Shown here piece by piece: positions 31,830 through 41,824 of a stretch of DNA of 54,475 nucleotides (within the stretch, counting starts at the first letter, position 1; the number at the start of each line of letters is the position of its first letter). The position numbers and the translations under genes are program-made. Under the pieces are notes generated by a model. It was not told the DNA's origin, did no database searches, and saw nothing but the letters and a program-made list of their open reading frames with translations. The DNA is from Chara braunii (lineage: Eukaryota > Streptophyta > Charophyceae > Charales > Characeae): assembly GCA_003427395.1 (NCBI GenBank), contig BFEA01000026.1:2341876-2396350 (forward strand). The letters are read 5' to 3'.

Positions 31830-33300
31830 CAATCCTTGAGGGTTGTAGGGCTTGGAGATGTACGCAGAGGTTTTTGACACCCTTTGGAGTCTCCCAGGAC
31901 CGTCTCATCATGCGCAAGACCCGACTTTATGATAGGGCAACTCCATGAAAGCATTGTATATACCGCATGAGTGAGTTGGAGCTCAAGTTCTCTGAACCCA
32001 ACTGGATGACTTGTTGGTGAAGGGATTGTTTTGTCCTAGCAATCTGCCTTGGTGCTTGTTCTTTTTGTATGGAAGAAGAACAAGGACCTGCGGTTTTATA
32101 TTTAGCTATCATATGCTTAATGTGCACGCGCTCAAGAACGTAGGCCCGCTTCCACGCAGTGCTGATCATTTAGAGTGGTTAGAGGCAGCACAATACTCCT
32201 CTGCACTAAACTTAAATATCATCAGATTTCGATCAATCCCATAGGACCAGTACAAACCAATGGTTCAAACATGGTATAATCATGTTGAGTGGGCCATTCT
32301 GCCTTTTTGTCTCGCCAATGCCCTGGTGATGTTCCAAGCTGCAATGCACAAGTTCACACTATGTTGAACTGTCTTATCCTCATTTACTTGAGATGGTATT
32401 TTCGTCTATCGTTGGAGGTCAGAAGAGATCCCCTCTGATTTAAGCCATTTTCTTATCCCCAGACATTCATCCCCTCAAGGACAAGATTCAGGCCCTTCAG
32501 GCTTGTGTCAACAATGTAATTTTTTTCCTCAGCTCGGTAGGCTACTATCAACGCTTAATCAACGACTGTATGAAGATCGCCACACCCTTGGATCACCTTC
32601 AGTGCAAGGACCAGCTCTTTGAGTTCAGAGACCAAGAGTTCACATTTTCCAGGCCCTCAAGGCAGCAATGTTGGTAGCAGCATGTCAAATGTCTTTGACC
32701 CCACCTTGCCTACGAGTGTTGCCACAAAGTGTCACAAAGTGTCACAAAGTACATTTGGTCCTGTGAGGTGTGCCAGTGCTCCAAACGATTCATCCGTGTC
32801 TATTTGGCGAGTGCTCCAATTGCGATGGACATCACCAGATGCTCCCCAGGAATCGGTTGGGTGACTGCAACATCTTTTTGTGAAGCGCTCCTATAAACGC
32901 CGCTCAAGGCAATGCTTGTATTGCGATGAACATGCGTCGGTGGCATCAGTTTGTCACAAACATGAAGACTCCTGGATGCTTTACGGTCAGGGTGCAATGC
33001 GATTACTTCTGGAAATTGTAACACATGGCGCAAGTTCATTGTGCGGACTACTTCATCCACATGTACAACCTTGATGTGGTTAGTAAATGGGTCACAAGGT
33101 TGAACTGAGTAACCTTGGCGGGTATTATGGGATTTTCAGATGAGGCATTCGAGTTCTCGAGTGTCAGCTGCCATGTCGGCATTCGGAATATCATTATAAC
33201 TTATAAACCCATTGCAAAACGCATACCTGCCATGCTGATGTTGCTTGCTCAATATCAGCCTTCACACGACACCAGTTACAGAAGCAGCTTCAGCGAGGAG
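31830..33300 (+). pseudogene. Highly decayed gypsy element D (RT, integrase traces)
   Basis: Order of traces: VFDTLWSLPGPSHHAQD (region before RT), LDDLLVKGLFCPSNLPW (compare LEKGWMKPSSSPFG), the frame 32,011-32,244 with MLNVHALKNVGPLPRSADHL (compare RGLNAIT...EPLPRIDDL), YNHVEWAILPFCLANALVMFQAAM (compare [13 protein letters not shown]), VGYYQRLINDCMKIATPL (compare ANYYRKFVRNF), and perhaps CEVCQCSKRF of integrase. It is too diverged to belong to A, B or C. No LTRs seen. Confidence is good for RT and poor for integrase. Confidence 0.65.
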
Positions 33301-33468
33301 GCGATGCAATGAGATTATGAATTTAGTTTAACAGACTGTAACTGGAAATGCTGGCAAGAGAGGAACACACTGAGGGAGTGGTGGTGAGAGGGGTCCAGTG
33401 TGAGAGTCAGGGGGTGTTCCATTTCATTGTCATATTCTGAGATGTACAAGGTCCACTACGTCCGTGTA

Positions 33469-33832
33469 CTAGAGCATGGAATACATACACATCCGTTTGC
33501 TTTTCAGAACACCTGCGAAGCTCATTCGTAGGATTTAGTAGTTCTGCACGAGGGAAGGGAAGCGGGCACTGGAGGGCGAGCAGGACAGGGGGGAGAAAGG
33601 TGCAGCATGAAGGGAGGAAAGAACAGGGGACTCTCCGGCAGAGCAGACAACTAGAACATGGAATACATGCACATCTGTTTGCTTTTCGGAACACCTGCGA
33701 AGCTCATTTGTAGCATTTAGCAGTTCTGCACGAGGGAAGGGAAGCGGTCACGGGAGGGAGAGCAGGACGGGGAGGAGAAAGGTGCAGTATGAAGGGAGGA
33801 AAGAACAGGGGACTCTCCGGCAGAGCAGATAA
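33469..33832 (+). repeat. 182-bp tandem duplication
   Basis: Two adjacent copies of about 182 bp (from agcatggaatacat near 33,475 and aacatggaatacat near 33,656) share long identical runs such as ggggactctccggcagagca and differ by some 15 substitutions. Cys-rich reverse-strand frames open over both, but there is no sign of a conserved protein. Confidence 0.85.
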
Positions 33833-34421
<589 letters not shown>

Positions 34422-34452
34422 TGCTGCAGTGTCAATTCTTGTTTTTATGTAT

Positions 34453-34538
34453 AATTTTGACCATTTCTTGATTTATGTGTGCCATCCTTGTGCAGGGGCC
34501 ATGCTAATCTTCTCTGTATTGTTCCAATTTTAACGGAT
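34453..34538 (-). ncRNA. U6: U6 snRNA retrocopy, 5' truncated
   Basis: Minus-strand U6 lacking its first 12 nt (it begins at atccgttaaaattgg) but keeping ACAGAGA, the AGC triad and the 3' end. It has more changes than the other two copies (for example caat for cgat before the ACAGAGA box, and ggcacac for gacacgc). The target duplication is clear: tgctgcagtgtcaattct at 34,422-34,439 and tgctgcattgtcaattct at 34,539-34,556, one difference in 18. The tail is a short degraded A/T stretch. 5' truncation plus target duplication indicates LINE-mediated insertion. Non-functional. Confidence 0.92.
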
Positions 34539-34556
34539 TGCTGCATTGTCAATTCT

Positions 34557-34731
34557 AGGACTGCTCAATTAGGAATTTGTTATTCGTGAGGGTCTGTAAA
34601 ACCGCGACTACCGGGTCTGTTTTCTGATGTAAGGGTCGGTATTTATTTACTTTAAAGTTTAAACAGGTCAGTGTCTGTACTGCGGTAGGACGCACATATA
34701 AGTTCTAGTGCAGGGAGACTCTGATAACTAG
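34557..34731. other. Spacer before gag-like ORF
   Basis: Contains tttactttaaagtttaaac, like the AT motif near position 70, and a possible TATA-like acatataag at about 34,693. No gene. Confidence 0.35.
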
Positions 34732-35100
34732 TTGATGAGTACAGAAGGCAGTGGCGGGGGGTTAGTTGACGCTAGGACCACCAGGAGAACCACCCGAAGT
34801 CAGCCTTTAGTTCACGTGCGTCTTAAGGCAGGGGAAGAGAGGAGACCTAACGGAGAAGCTGAGGCCGGAAGCCAGCTCGCCAGCGAACAGCTTGCAGCTG
34901 AGTTAGCAACACAGGCTTTGGCAGCCATGGCGACACAGGCATCTGGTCTAAGCATCACTGGTGGTACAGCGGGGTCCTTTAGCAGCCAAATGGTTGGCTC
35001 GCACTCATGCCAGCCACTCCCGCTCTCTGCAGGAGACCTCGAGGTGCAGATACTCAATGCAGAGGCCCGTAGACTAGCTACCCAAGCTCAGGAAGCGTAA
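34732..35100 (+). CDS. Orphan gag-like N-terminal ORF
   Basis: An intact 122-residue frame. It starts MMSTEGSGGG and has a basic stretch (ARTTRRTTRSQP), then Ala/Gln/Leu-rich helices (ASEQLAAELATQALAAMATQ and LEVQILNAEARRLATQAQEA). Basic then Ala/Gln-rich helical sequence is common at the N-terminus of gypsy gag in plants, but I see no capsid motif and name it by composition only. It ends 30 bp before a truncated LINE begins, so it may be the remainder of a retroelement cut off by the LINE. It could also be a chance ORF. Confidence 0.4.
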   Translation: MMSTEGSGGGLVDARTTRRTTRSQPLVHVRLKAGEERRPNGEAEAGSQLASEQLAAELATQALAAMATQASGLSITGGTAGSFSSQMVGSHSCQPLPLSAGDLEVQILNAEARRLATQAQEA

Positions 35101-35129
35101 GATAATGCAAGAAAGACGAGAGAGAGAAA

Positions 35130-35594
35130 ATCAACGAAGCGGCCAACAAAGTCAGAGAAAAAAGGATAAACACGGCAATTCTTTTCTTCGATTTTGAAAA
35201 GGCTTATGACCAGGTCAACTGGGCCTTTCTTAATGCAAGCATGGAAAAGATGGGAGTGGGCCCGAATTTTAGCAAGTGGGTGCGTATTTTGTACAATGAC
35301 GCCATAGGATGCGTCCAAGTCAATGGCTTGCCATCTGACTGCTACCCTATTTCTTGGTCAGTCCGTCAAGGAGACCCGCTAGCCCCCCCAACTTCCTCTT
35401 GGTGATGGAAGCGATAGCCTCATTCCTACGTAAAGATCCTTCCATACACAGGCTGCTAGAGGTCAATGTAGGAACAGCCCACCACCTACAATTCCCGACA
35501 GTAATAATGTTTCCGGATGACCTCACGGTCCTCATAAGAGCGTCAGACTCATCGTTCAGCGCATTAGTAAGAGCAATGGAAGCTTTCAGACTGG
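35130..35594 (+). pseudogene. LINE reverse transcriptase, left half (interrupted by element C)
   Basis: RT core of a LINE on the plus strand: INEAANKVREKRINTAILFF, FEKAYDQVNWAFL, SWSVRQGDPLAPP, then (after a frameshift near 35,395) FLLVMEAIASFLRKDPSIH and the catalytic box. The box reads FPDD where sister copies have FADD. It stops at EAFRL, and the next codons of the same protein (ASKMNWKKT) resume at 46,393 beyond element C. So this and the 46.4-48.5 kb piece are one insertion. The 5' end is truncated in the region before the RT palm. Confidence 0.9.
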
Positions 35595-36225
35595 TGCAAT
35601 GACTTGCTGGTTTCTGGTCGCCTGTAGCCTCTCTCTTGTCGAGGCTGTACCATTTGTAGGTCAGATTCGTAATTTTGTTTGGCTGAGGGCTAACCGAGAG
35701 ACCTGCCTGTACGGAAATCCGGTAGGGACATATCAGCAAATTTGTGGAAAATATAGGCCCGTACTAACTGGAATTTCGTACAGCTACCCTAACTGCGATT
35801 AGCAGGCCCGGACTACCCCTAGGACAGACAGGCCTATGCTGATAGACGGTCCTATAGCCTATAGCCGGGTAAGGTAGAGGCCGAGCGGCCGAAACTGAAA
35901 CAGTACCGGTCAGTCCAGTCAGTCCGGTCTAGGTCGAGTCTAGGCTAATTTAGACTATAGATAGGATGGGCAAAACGGTTCAGGGTTATTGGCAGTTGGT
36001 ACGGAGTACATCGCTGCTGTGCAACGAGTGAACTGGAAGTGGTGACGGCTCAGCGTTGAGGGAGACATACATAGCCAGACCTTCGGAGCGCCGGCCATAC
36101 CTGGGACCTGCGCTGTACTGTGTCAGCACGCAGGGCTGTACAGAGGTCTGGGTTATAGAGGTCTGCTGGAGGCAAGGGAAGTTGGTGCCCTGCTGGACCC
36201 TCCCCCGGAGTGGGGTTCCAGGGTA

Positions 36226-36441
36226 GTGGCGCTGCAGCCATAGCTGCAGCGCCTTCCTCAGAGTTCATCTTGTCAGGAGTGGTGGCGCTGCTGCAGACTT
36301 CCACCCGGGAAGTCTTTCGACACTTCGTCATCGTCAGATACTGTGGCGCTGGTCGTCTTCTTCATCCTTTGAGTGGCGCTTGGCCTCAGAGGCCTGTTTC
36401 AGGGTGGCGCTTCCCTTTGGAGGTTGTATATGGGTGGCACT
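36226..36441 (+). promoter_or_regulatory. GTGGCGCT octamer array in LTR
   Basis: Exact gtggcgct at 36,226, 36,282, 36,343, 36,373 and 36,404, and gtggcact at 36,434. Spacings are 56, 61, 30, 31 and 30 bp, near multiples of 30. The right LTR has the same six sites at 45,767-45,982, with different sites mutated, so the ancestor probably had six perfect copies. The placement upstream of the TATA-like word suggests protein-binding sites in the promoter. The binding factor is unknown. The core resembles E2F sites only loosely. Confidence 0.55.
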
Positions 36442-36752
36442 TGATGTTTCAGGGACTCCGGGGCAGTGATAGCGGTTCATCAGGGTTGGGGAGTGAAGCG
36501 CTGTTCATCTCTGAGCAGCGCATCATAGTTCTGAGGTTATTCTAACAATTCGAGACTCTGAGTATAATAAACAGTGTGGATACTGGGTTCGGACTATCAT
36601 TGCTTCATTGTTTCTTGGATGTGATCTACTCAACTTTCCTTTACGAGTGGTTGTGAGGATTGAGTGGAGTGAATTGCACTTTCAGTGAACCCTGTCATAT
36701 TGCATGGTCAAGTCTTCCGCTGTGTTTATCTCTCCCTATGTGGTGTGATACT

Positions 36753-37764
36753 TGCAATGAGCCCAGACGTGATGATACTCGTCAACATTACCAGTCCATA
36801 TGATTATCGATCTGCTGATGAATGACAAACAATCGCAAATGTGTGTGATGATAGAATGTGAGAATCATACACAGACGAAGGAGGAGAGAGGGAGAATAGA
36901 CAAAGGAGAGAGAAGAAGACAACAGCCCACTTCTACTTCGGNTTCCTCCTCCTCCTCGCCACCTCATCAATCAATAGACTGAATACAATGTCTGAAGTTC
37001 TTCCTCAAGGTGCCACGTGGCACGTCAATCTGTCTACATCAGCAAATGGAGAGTATCGTCATCAACCAGGTACGTATCCTCGATAACCACAGTCTTGATC
37101 CCCTTCCGAAATGACGAAGAATCAGAACAGCCTCATCAATCTCGCAGCCCGCCACGTCATCAATCATATACAGGTGGCAGCGGCCACGTCAGCAACGGCG
37201 CGTGGCAGCTGCCACGTCAGCATGCCCAGAAGACCATCGCCAGCCAGCACCTTGCCAGCCAGCAGCGCCTTGCCGTCCTCCTCTGACAGCATATAGCCGG
37301 CGTCAAGCCAATGTCGGAATGTCGCAGCATAGCAACAGCGTCAAGTCCACGCGTGAAGTCAGCATTCACGCAAGACTGAATGTTCTCCAGCCAGGAAGTC
37401 AACTCTTAAATAGCATGGATGCGGGGTCTGGACCCCGGGTTCTGAAGTACTGCACCGTCCAGATCTCGATGTGAAGGAGGGCCCAGATTGGCCAGAAACT
37501 GTATTCCTCCCGCCCTGAATGCTGTCTGGGTACCTGCACACAACAAGTGAATGTATCCGACCATAGGCCTGGGCGCGGTACCTTTGACTCTACAGTTGAC
37601 TTGGACTGTTGAATTTCCTTTCTGCTGCGTTCGGTCACACAGCCTCCTCGCCAGACTCAGGCTGGGCATGTCTCGGTCATATAGCCCAGCACAGACAACT
37701 GATTCTGTGCTTTACCGGGGGCAACGTTCTGAGCCCCGGTCTGCTGCTGAACAGGGTTACTGCA
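36753..37764 (+). mobile_element. Solo LTR nested in the left LTR of C
   Basis: The right LTR reads gtgatactcctatcc, while the left one reads gtgatact, then 1,012 bp, then tactcctatcc. The insert begins tgcaatgagccc and ends ggttactgca, that is TG...CA, with tact (or atact) duplicated. This is the form of a solo LTR left after recombination between the two LTRs of an element. It contains an N at 36,942, a TCC-rich tract and several ACGT-core words (37,013-37,220). No reading frame of note. Confidence 0.85.
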
Positions 37765-37869
37765 TACTCCTATCCTCTCCCCTTCCTTTTGTGTATGTAT
37801 GGGCATACCTGAGAGTCTATGTGAGTGAGTGTTGGTCTTCAAACAACAGACAACCAGAATCATAACAGT

Positions 37870-37881
37870 TGGTATCGGAGC
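37870..37881 (+). promoter_or_regulatory. Primer-binding site of element C (tRNA-Met type)
   Basis: tggtatcggagc, two bases after the left LTR. It differs at one base from the tggtatcagagc complement of plant initiator tRNA-Met. It would prime minus-strand DNA synthesis and confirms the LTR boundary. Confidence 0.85.
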
Positions 37882-39365
37882 GATTGGATCCAGACTCTGG
37901 AGCGATTGATGAGTTGGAGCAACCATCATCATCTGGTGAGATACTGGAGTTGAGTCTCATGGCGATTCATCATCTTTAGGGTTGTTGTCAGTAAGGGTGG
38001 TGGTAGTGAGTGTGTGACAAGAAGAATTGGGCAGAGGGTGACTCTCTCCTGATTAGAGTTGTGCAGGAGTGGTTAGCGATTGATGCTCAGAGGCCTGGGA
38101 GCCTCTAAGAGGCTAATTTTAGCGTGACGATTCATCTGGAGACTGGCGATTGACAAGGAAGTAATCCCAGGAGGTTGCGATTTTGGAATTGGGTCAGGAT
38201 GCCCAAGCGCACTACAGGGTGATGTGGCGCTGCATTGAGTTTATCAGTTATCTGCACCTGGGAGTCCAAATTCGTTGAATCTGTCAGTTGGGGGTGAAGC
38301 GCCTCAGGGTAATCTGCTGGATCACCAAGTTTCATGACGTTTGGTACGTGGGAACACTGGGAATCAACAGGAGATGAAACTGGGGAGATAGGGTTGACCA
38401 GTCAGCCATAGCTCAAGTTTCATTTATCTTCTTCAGAGTTGATCCTGAAGTAAGTGTGTTCCTTACTCTACCCAGAGTGGTGATTCTGGGTCTATTTTTA
38501 GAATAGCGAAATATGGTCTGTCAGGGTGTGGACAATTGAAATCGAAATTCAGACTGTGGGACAGCCATATCCGATTTCCCCCACATCTCACCTTTGACTT
38601 CTACTAACCCTGTTTGACCTCCTTTCTGACTCAAATTTCATATGTGACTGCTTTACAACATTGCGATTCATACTGTGTAGTGAATTGGTGTGTTCAGGGT
38701 CCTATTGTCACTGATAATGCACTGAATTCTGCGCTGCCATAGATGAAGCTTGGCTAGACTAGGGTCAGTCATAACTTCAATTCTATCCGTCAGAATTCAA
38801 TCCTGTCAGTCCCTGGTAAATCGCAATTCAGTATACAGCCAGTGTCTGAAATCCCACCGTGTAATTTGATGTTCTGAGTCAGTTACAGTGATTACTGTAA
38901 TTCGCCATACCCAGGGTATGGCATATAGGGTCATACAGTGGTGAAGTCTATAGGGTAGGTCTAAAAATAGGATCCCCTGTAAATCGCTGCACCTTGGTCA
39001 TCAGTGGACACCTGCTTATCACTAATTAGTCACTCTGTCTAAATTTTAATCACTGCTAATCAGTCCAGGACTACATCCTGCAACTTATTGACGCAGGATT
39101 TGCAATTATTGCATGCAATTGTTGTGTCAGGGCAGGGATTTGAAAATCGTGAAATTGGTTTTTGCTGAGTTTACTCTTAAATAACCCTGACCCTCAAGTG
39201 GTCTGCAGAGTTTGAGCACTCACTTGCTCAGAGTCCCAGACTAACTAACTTCCTCTCTTCAGGCAGGTGATAGCAATTGAGTAAGTACTGAAGGGAAAAC
39301 ACAATTCTTATTACCTCCTGTTTGTCTTCTGTTTATTTTTATTTTTATTTATCTGAACTGTGGTG
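37882..39365 (+). other. Untranslated leader of element C
   Basis: About 1.5 kb between the primer site and the first gag Met, without a credible frame. Long leaders are common in large gypsy elements. T-rich pieces near 39,335-39,355 precede the gag start. Confidence 0.6.
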
Positions 39366-39939
39366 ATGGCAAAGACTGGGAAGGGAGAGGCTTCTGAGGT
39401 GAATCCTCATATTCCGCTTGACCCTTTAGAGGCTGAACTGCGGGCCCAGGAGGAGAAACTTCGCTAGCAGGCCCAGGCAGTTGAGTCCCTAAAGGCTGAC
39501 TTGAAGAGGAAAGAAGAAGCAGCTCAGAAGGAGGTCAGGAGAAAGCTGCTGATTGCAGATGTGGAGAAGATCAGGACAAGTGGTAGTTCCAATCAATTCA
39601 ACAAGGACATGGCTGAATTCATCCTCCTGCAGGATGATATTCACCGTTCTTATTTTACTAACAAGTGGTAGTTCCAGTTAATACAACAAGGATATGGCTG
39701 AATTCATCCTCCTCCAGGATGATATTCACCGTTCTTATTTTACTAATTGGGACTACATGGAGAGTAGCCACTCAACTTTTTCAAAGAAGCTGGATGACAT
39801 CTCCTCCAAACTGGATCAGATCTTTACTTATTTAAAGATCCCCACCACTTTAACAGTTCCTCCATCTCCTGGACCTTTACAAGGAAGACCTTCATCACCC
39901 CCACAATCCAGACACACATATTCTCCCACAAGTGGTTAA
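39366..39939 (+). pseudogene. Element C gag N-terminus, broken
   Basis: Starts MAKTGKGEASEVNP and runs into a charged coiled coil (LEAELRAQEEKLR, stop, QAQAVESLKADLKRKEEAAQ, KLLIADVEKIRTSG), then FNKDMAEFILLQDDIHRSYF. The TAG at 39,465 stands between Arg and Gln codons and fits CAG to TAG. An 85-bp tandem duplication (39,577-39,661 and 39,662-39,746) shifts the frame. The second copy continues as NWDYMESSHSTFSKKLDDISSKLDQIF and a Pro/Ser-rich linker. It would form part of the particle. Confidence 0.75.
39577..39746 (+). repeat. 85-bp tandem duplication in gag
   Basis: Two adjacent 85-bp units start caagtggtagttcca and differ by five or so substitutions. As 85 is not a multiple of three, the repeat breaks the frame. 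The differences show that it is a real, not recent, duplication. Confidence 0.9.
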
Positions 39940-40412
39940 CAGGAGCCCCCACTTTTCGGCCCTGGGTAACGATGAATGATCCTGAAATTAGGGTTTCGGG
40001 GTCAAATTTTGTGTTTTTTTGGAANTTTTTTTTTTGCCTGTTTTTGTTTTAGGACAAGCTTGCTGTGTGTCAAATTTGGTGTCATTTGGGTTATTAGAAT
40101 TTGTGCTGTTAATGTTTTTTTGGAATTTTGTTTTTTGCCTGTTTTTGTTTTAGGACAAGCTTGCTGTGTGTCAAATTTGGTGTCATTTGGGTTACTAGAA
40201 TTTGTGTTGTTAATCATCCTGAAAATCCTGAAATTTTGATGAAGTTGTGTTTTGGCAAAATTGCCTGAAAATGCACTTTTGAGTTGCTGTTTTATGTGTT
40301 TTTTTTTTTTTGGTATTTGTTTTATAATATGTTAGTAAGAAGTGCACTCTATAGATTGGTGTGAAGTTTGCTTGGGATGGCCTTATGGTTTTCTTATAAA
40401 TTGAGGTGAAAA
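39940..40412 (+). other. T-rich non-coding block inside gag with 101-bp tandem repeat
   Basis: Interrupts gag between its N-terminal and capsid parts. It holds two copies of a 101-bp unit (about 40,013-40,114 and 40,115-40,215) with an N at 40,025 in the first. It contains several T runs. An intron or a small insertion is possible, but splice sites cannot be shown. It may also be partly an assembly fault at the N. Confidence 0.55.
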
Positions 40413-41824
40413 ATGGGGGGTCGGTTAACCTTTTCTCCTACACCCAAGTCAACAGCCTCCTCACATCCCTCAGCTCCTTTTGACATGCAGCGGCCCAAGC
40501 TGACCGCTCCACCTATGTTCTCTGGTGAGGACCCTAAGGTGGATGTTGCAGATTGGGTAACTGCACAGCGAACCTACCTGAGTGGGTTCAAGTGTGATGA
40601 GGATGTATGTGAAGGTGAGTGCCATCCTGGCTCGCACTAAAATGGTGCACTTCTTCCTCCAGCAAGCAGGGGATGAAAATATCTGATTGGGCGCAGAGGC
40701 AGGGGGTGGTTGGATTTCTACAGGCACTGGAGAACCGGTTTGCAGACAAGGAGCAGGCCAGAAAAGCAGCAGACAAAATTCTGCATCTGGGCCAGAAAAA
40801 GTTTGATGGCTCCTTGTCCCAACTGTACTCCACCTTTGAGAGTCTCACATCGACTCTTGGGTTGGAGATGAGTGAGCATGATCTGCTCATTCATTTCCTC
40901 AGGGCAACGCCTGAGCAATTCCAGCTAGCCTTGTTCTCTCAGGGCCACAAGGACTGGTGGTCCTTTGGCAGAGCAGCCCTGGACTTGGAGTCCAAACTCC
41001 ATGTCCAGGAAGCACCTTCTGAAGGAAGGAAGGGACCCTCCTCAAAGGGGCGAAGAAGGAGGAAGGGTGCCCTGTTTGCTGCTGCAGCTTCAGGTTCAGA
41101 TAGTGACACAGCATCCCAGGATGGAACTCCTCCATCTGGGACTGCCTCATCATCTACTGCAGATTCTGTTGTTCTTGCCTTGGTTGATGCTTTGATGGGC
41201 TTAACTAAGGGCAAGGCCCCAACCCAGAAAGCACCAACCAGCACCAAGGGGAAAGGTAAGGGACGTGCCTCTTCCCCTGGTGCCCAGAGAGTACCTCTAC
41301 TACGCGACGTTGACTGGCCAGTTGACCCCCTTGATCCTTCCACCTTCCCCTGGCATGCACTCAAGATCCAGGAGGGGGTATGGAGGAAGAGAAAGGACAA
41401 GGATGTCTGCCTCAGATGCGAGGGGGACCATTTCTTAAAGGACTGTCCCAGCATGCCTCGCAGAGAGCAGAGAGAGGTGGAAGCAGCAGCTCCTTCCACC
41501 AGTGCTGATTCACTTCCTGATGAAGGTGAATCTTCACATTCTCTCGCTGGTTCTATTTCTGGAGTTGCATCTTCAGGGTCTTTCACTTTTGAAGACTCTG
41601 AGTTGGATGAGACGTGGGAGGAGGAGGATGCTCAGTGCCTAGCTGATTTTTTCTTGTCTTTGCAGGAAAGGAAGAAGTGCAGGTCAGAACTCATCCTACT
41701 TCGACCCTCCCTCATGGGAGCCAAGATCAAAGGGCTCTTGGACTGTGGGGCTACTCACAACTTCATATCTCCCAAGGCAGTCAGTAAGTTGCACTTGGAT
41801 CAGAGACTTGTGAAATTGCGATAG
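40413..41824 (+). pseudogene. Element C gag capsid, zinc knuckle and protease
   Basis: The capsid part begins with RPKLTAPPMFSGEDPKVDVADW (40,413 frame). After frameshifts at about 40,612-40,680 it continues in frame 40,619-41,824: WAQRQGVVGFLQALENRFAD, LSQLYSTFESLTSTLG, LIHFLRATPEQFQLALF. A Lys/Ser-rich linker is followed by the knuckle CLRCEGDHFLKDC, which is CX2CX3HX4C, one residue short of the usual spacing. The protease has GLLDCGATHNFIS, with DCG in place of DSG or DTG. The frame ends at a TAG (41,822) that fits CAG to TAG. Confidence 0.85.

Larger units (their letters stand above)
35595..37867 (+). repeat. Left LTR of element C (interrupted)
   Basis: Starts tgcaatgacttgctgg and ends aatcataaca. 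After removing the 1.0-kb insertion it is about 1.26 kb, like the right LTR. A TATA/poly(A)-like word, tataataaac, lies at 36,563. Frames on both strands stay open in both LTRs, which copying alone explains. The array of gtggcgct words (36,226-36,441) is listed separately. Confidence 0.92.

Noticed and set aside
36050-36545. Paired ORFs on both strands of the LTR, also present at 45,591-46,086
   Set aside because: Their presence in both LTRs follows from LTR duplication. Open frames on both strands of one GC-rich segment argue against coding.
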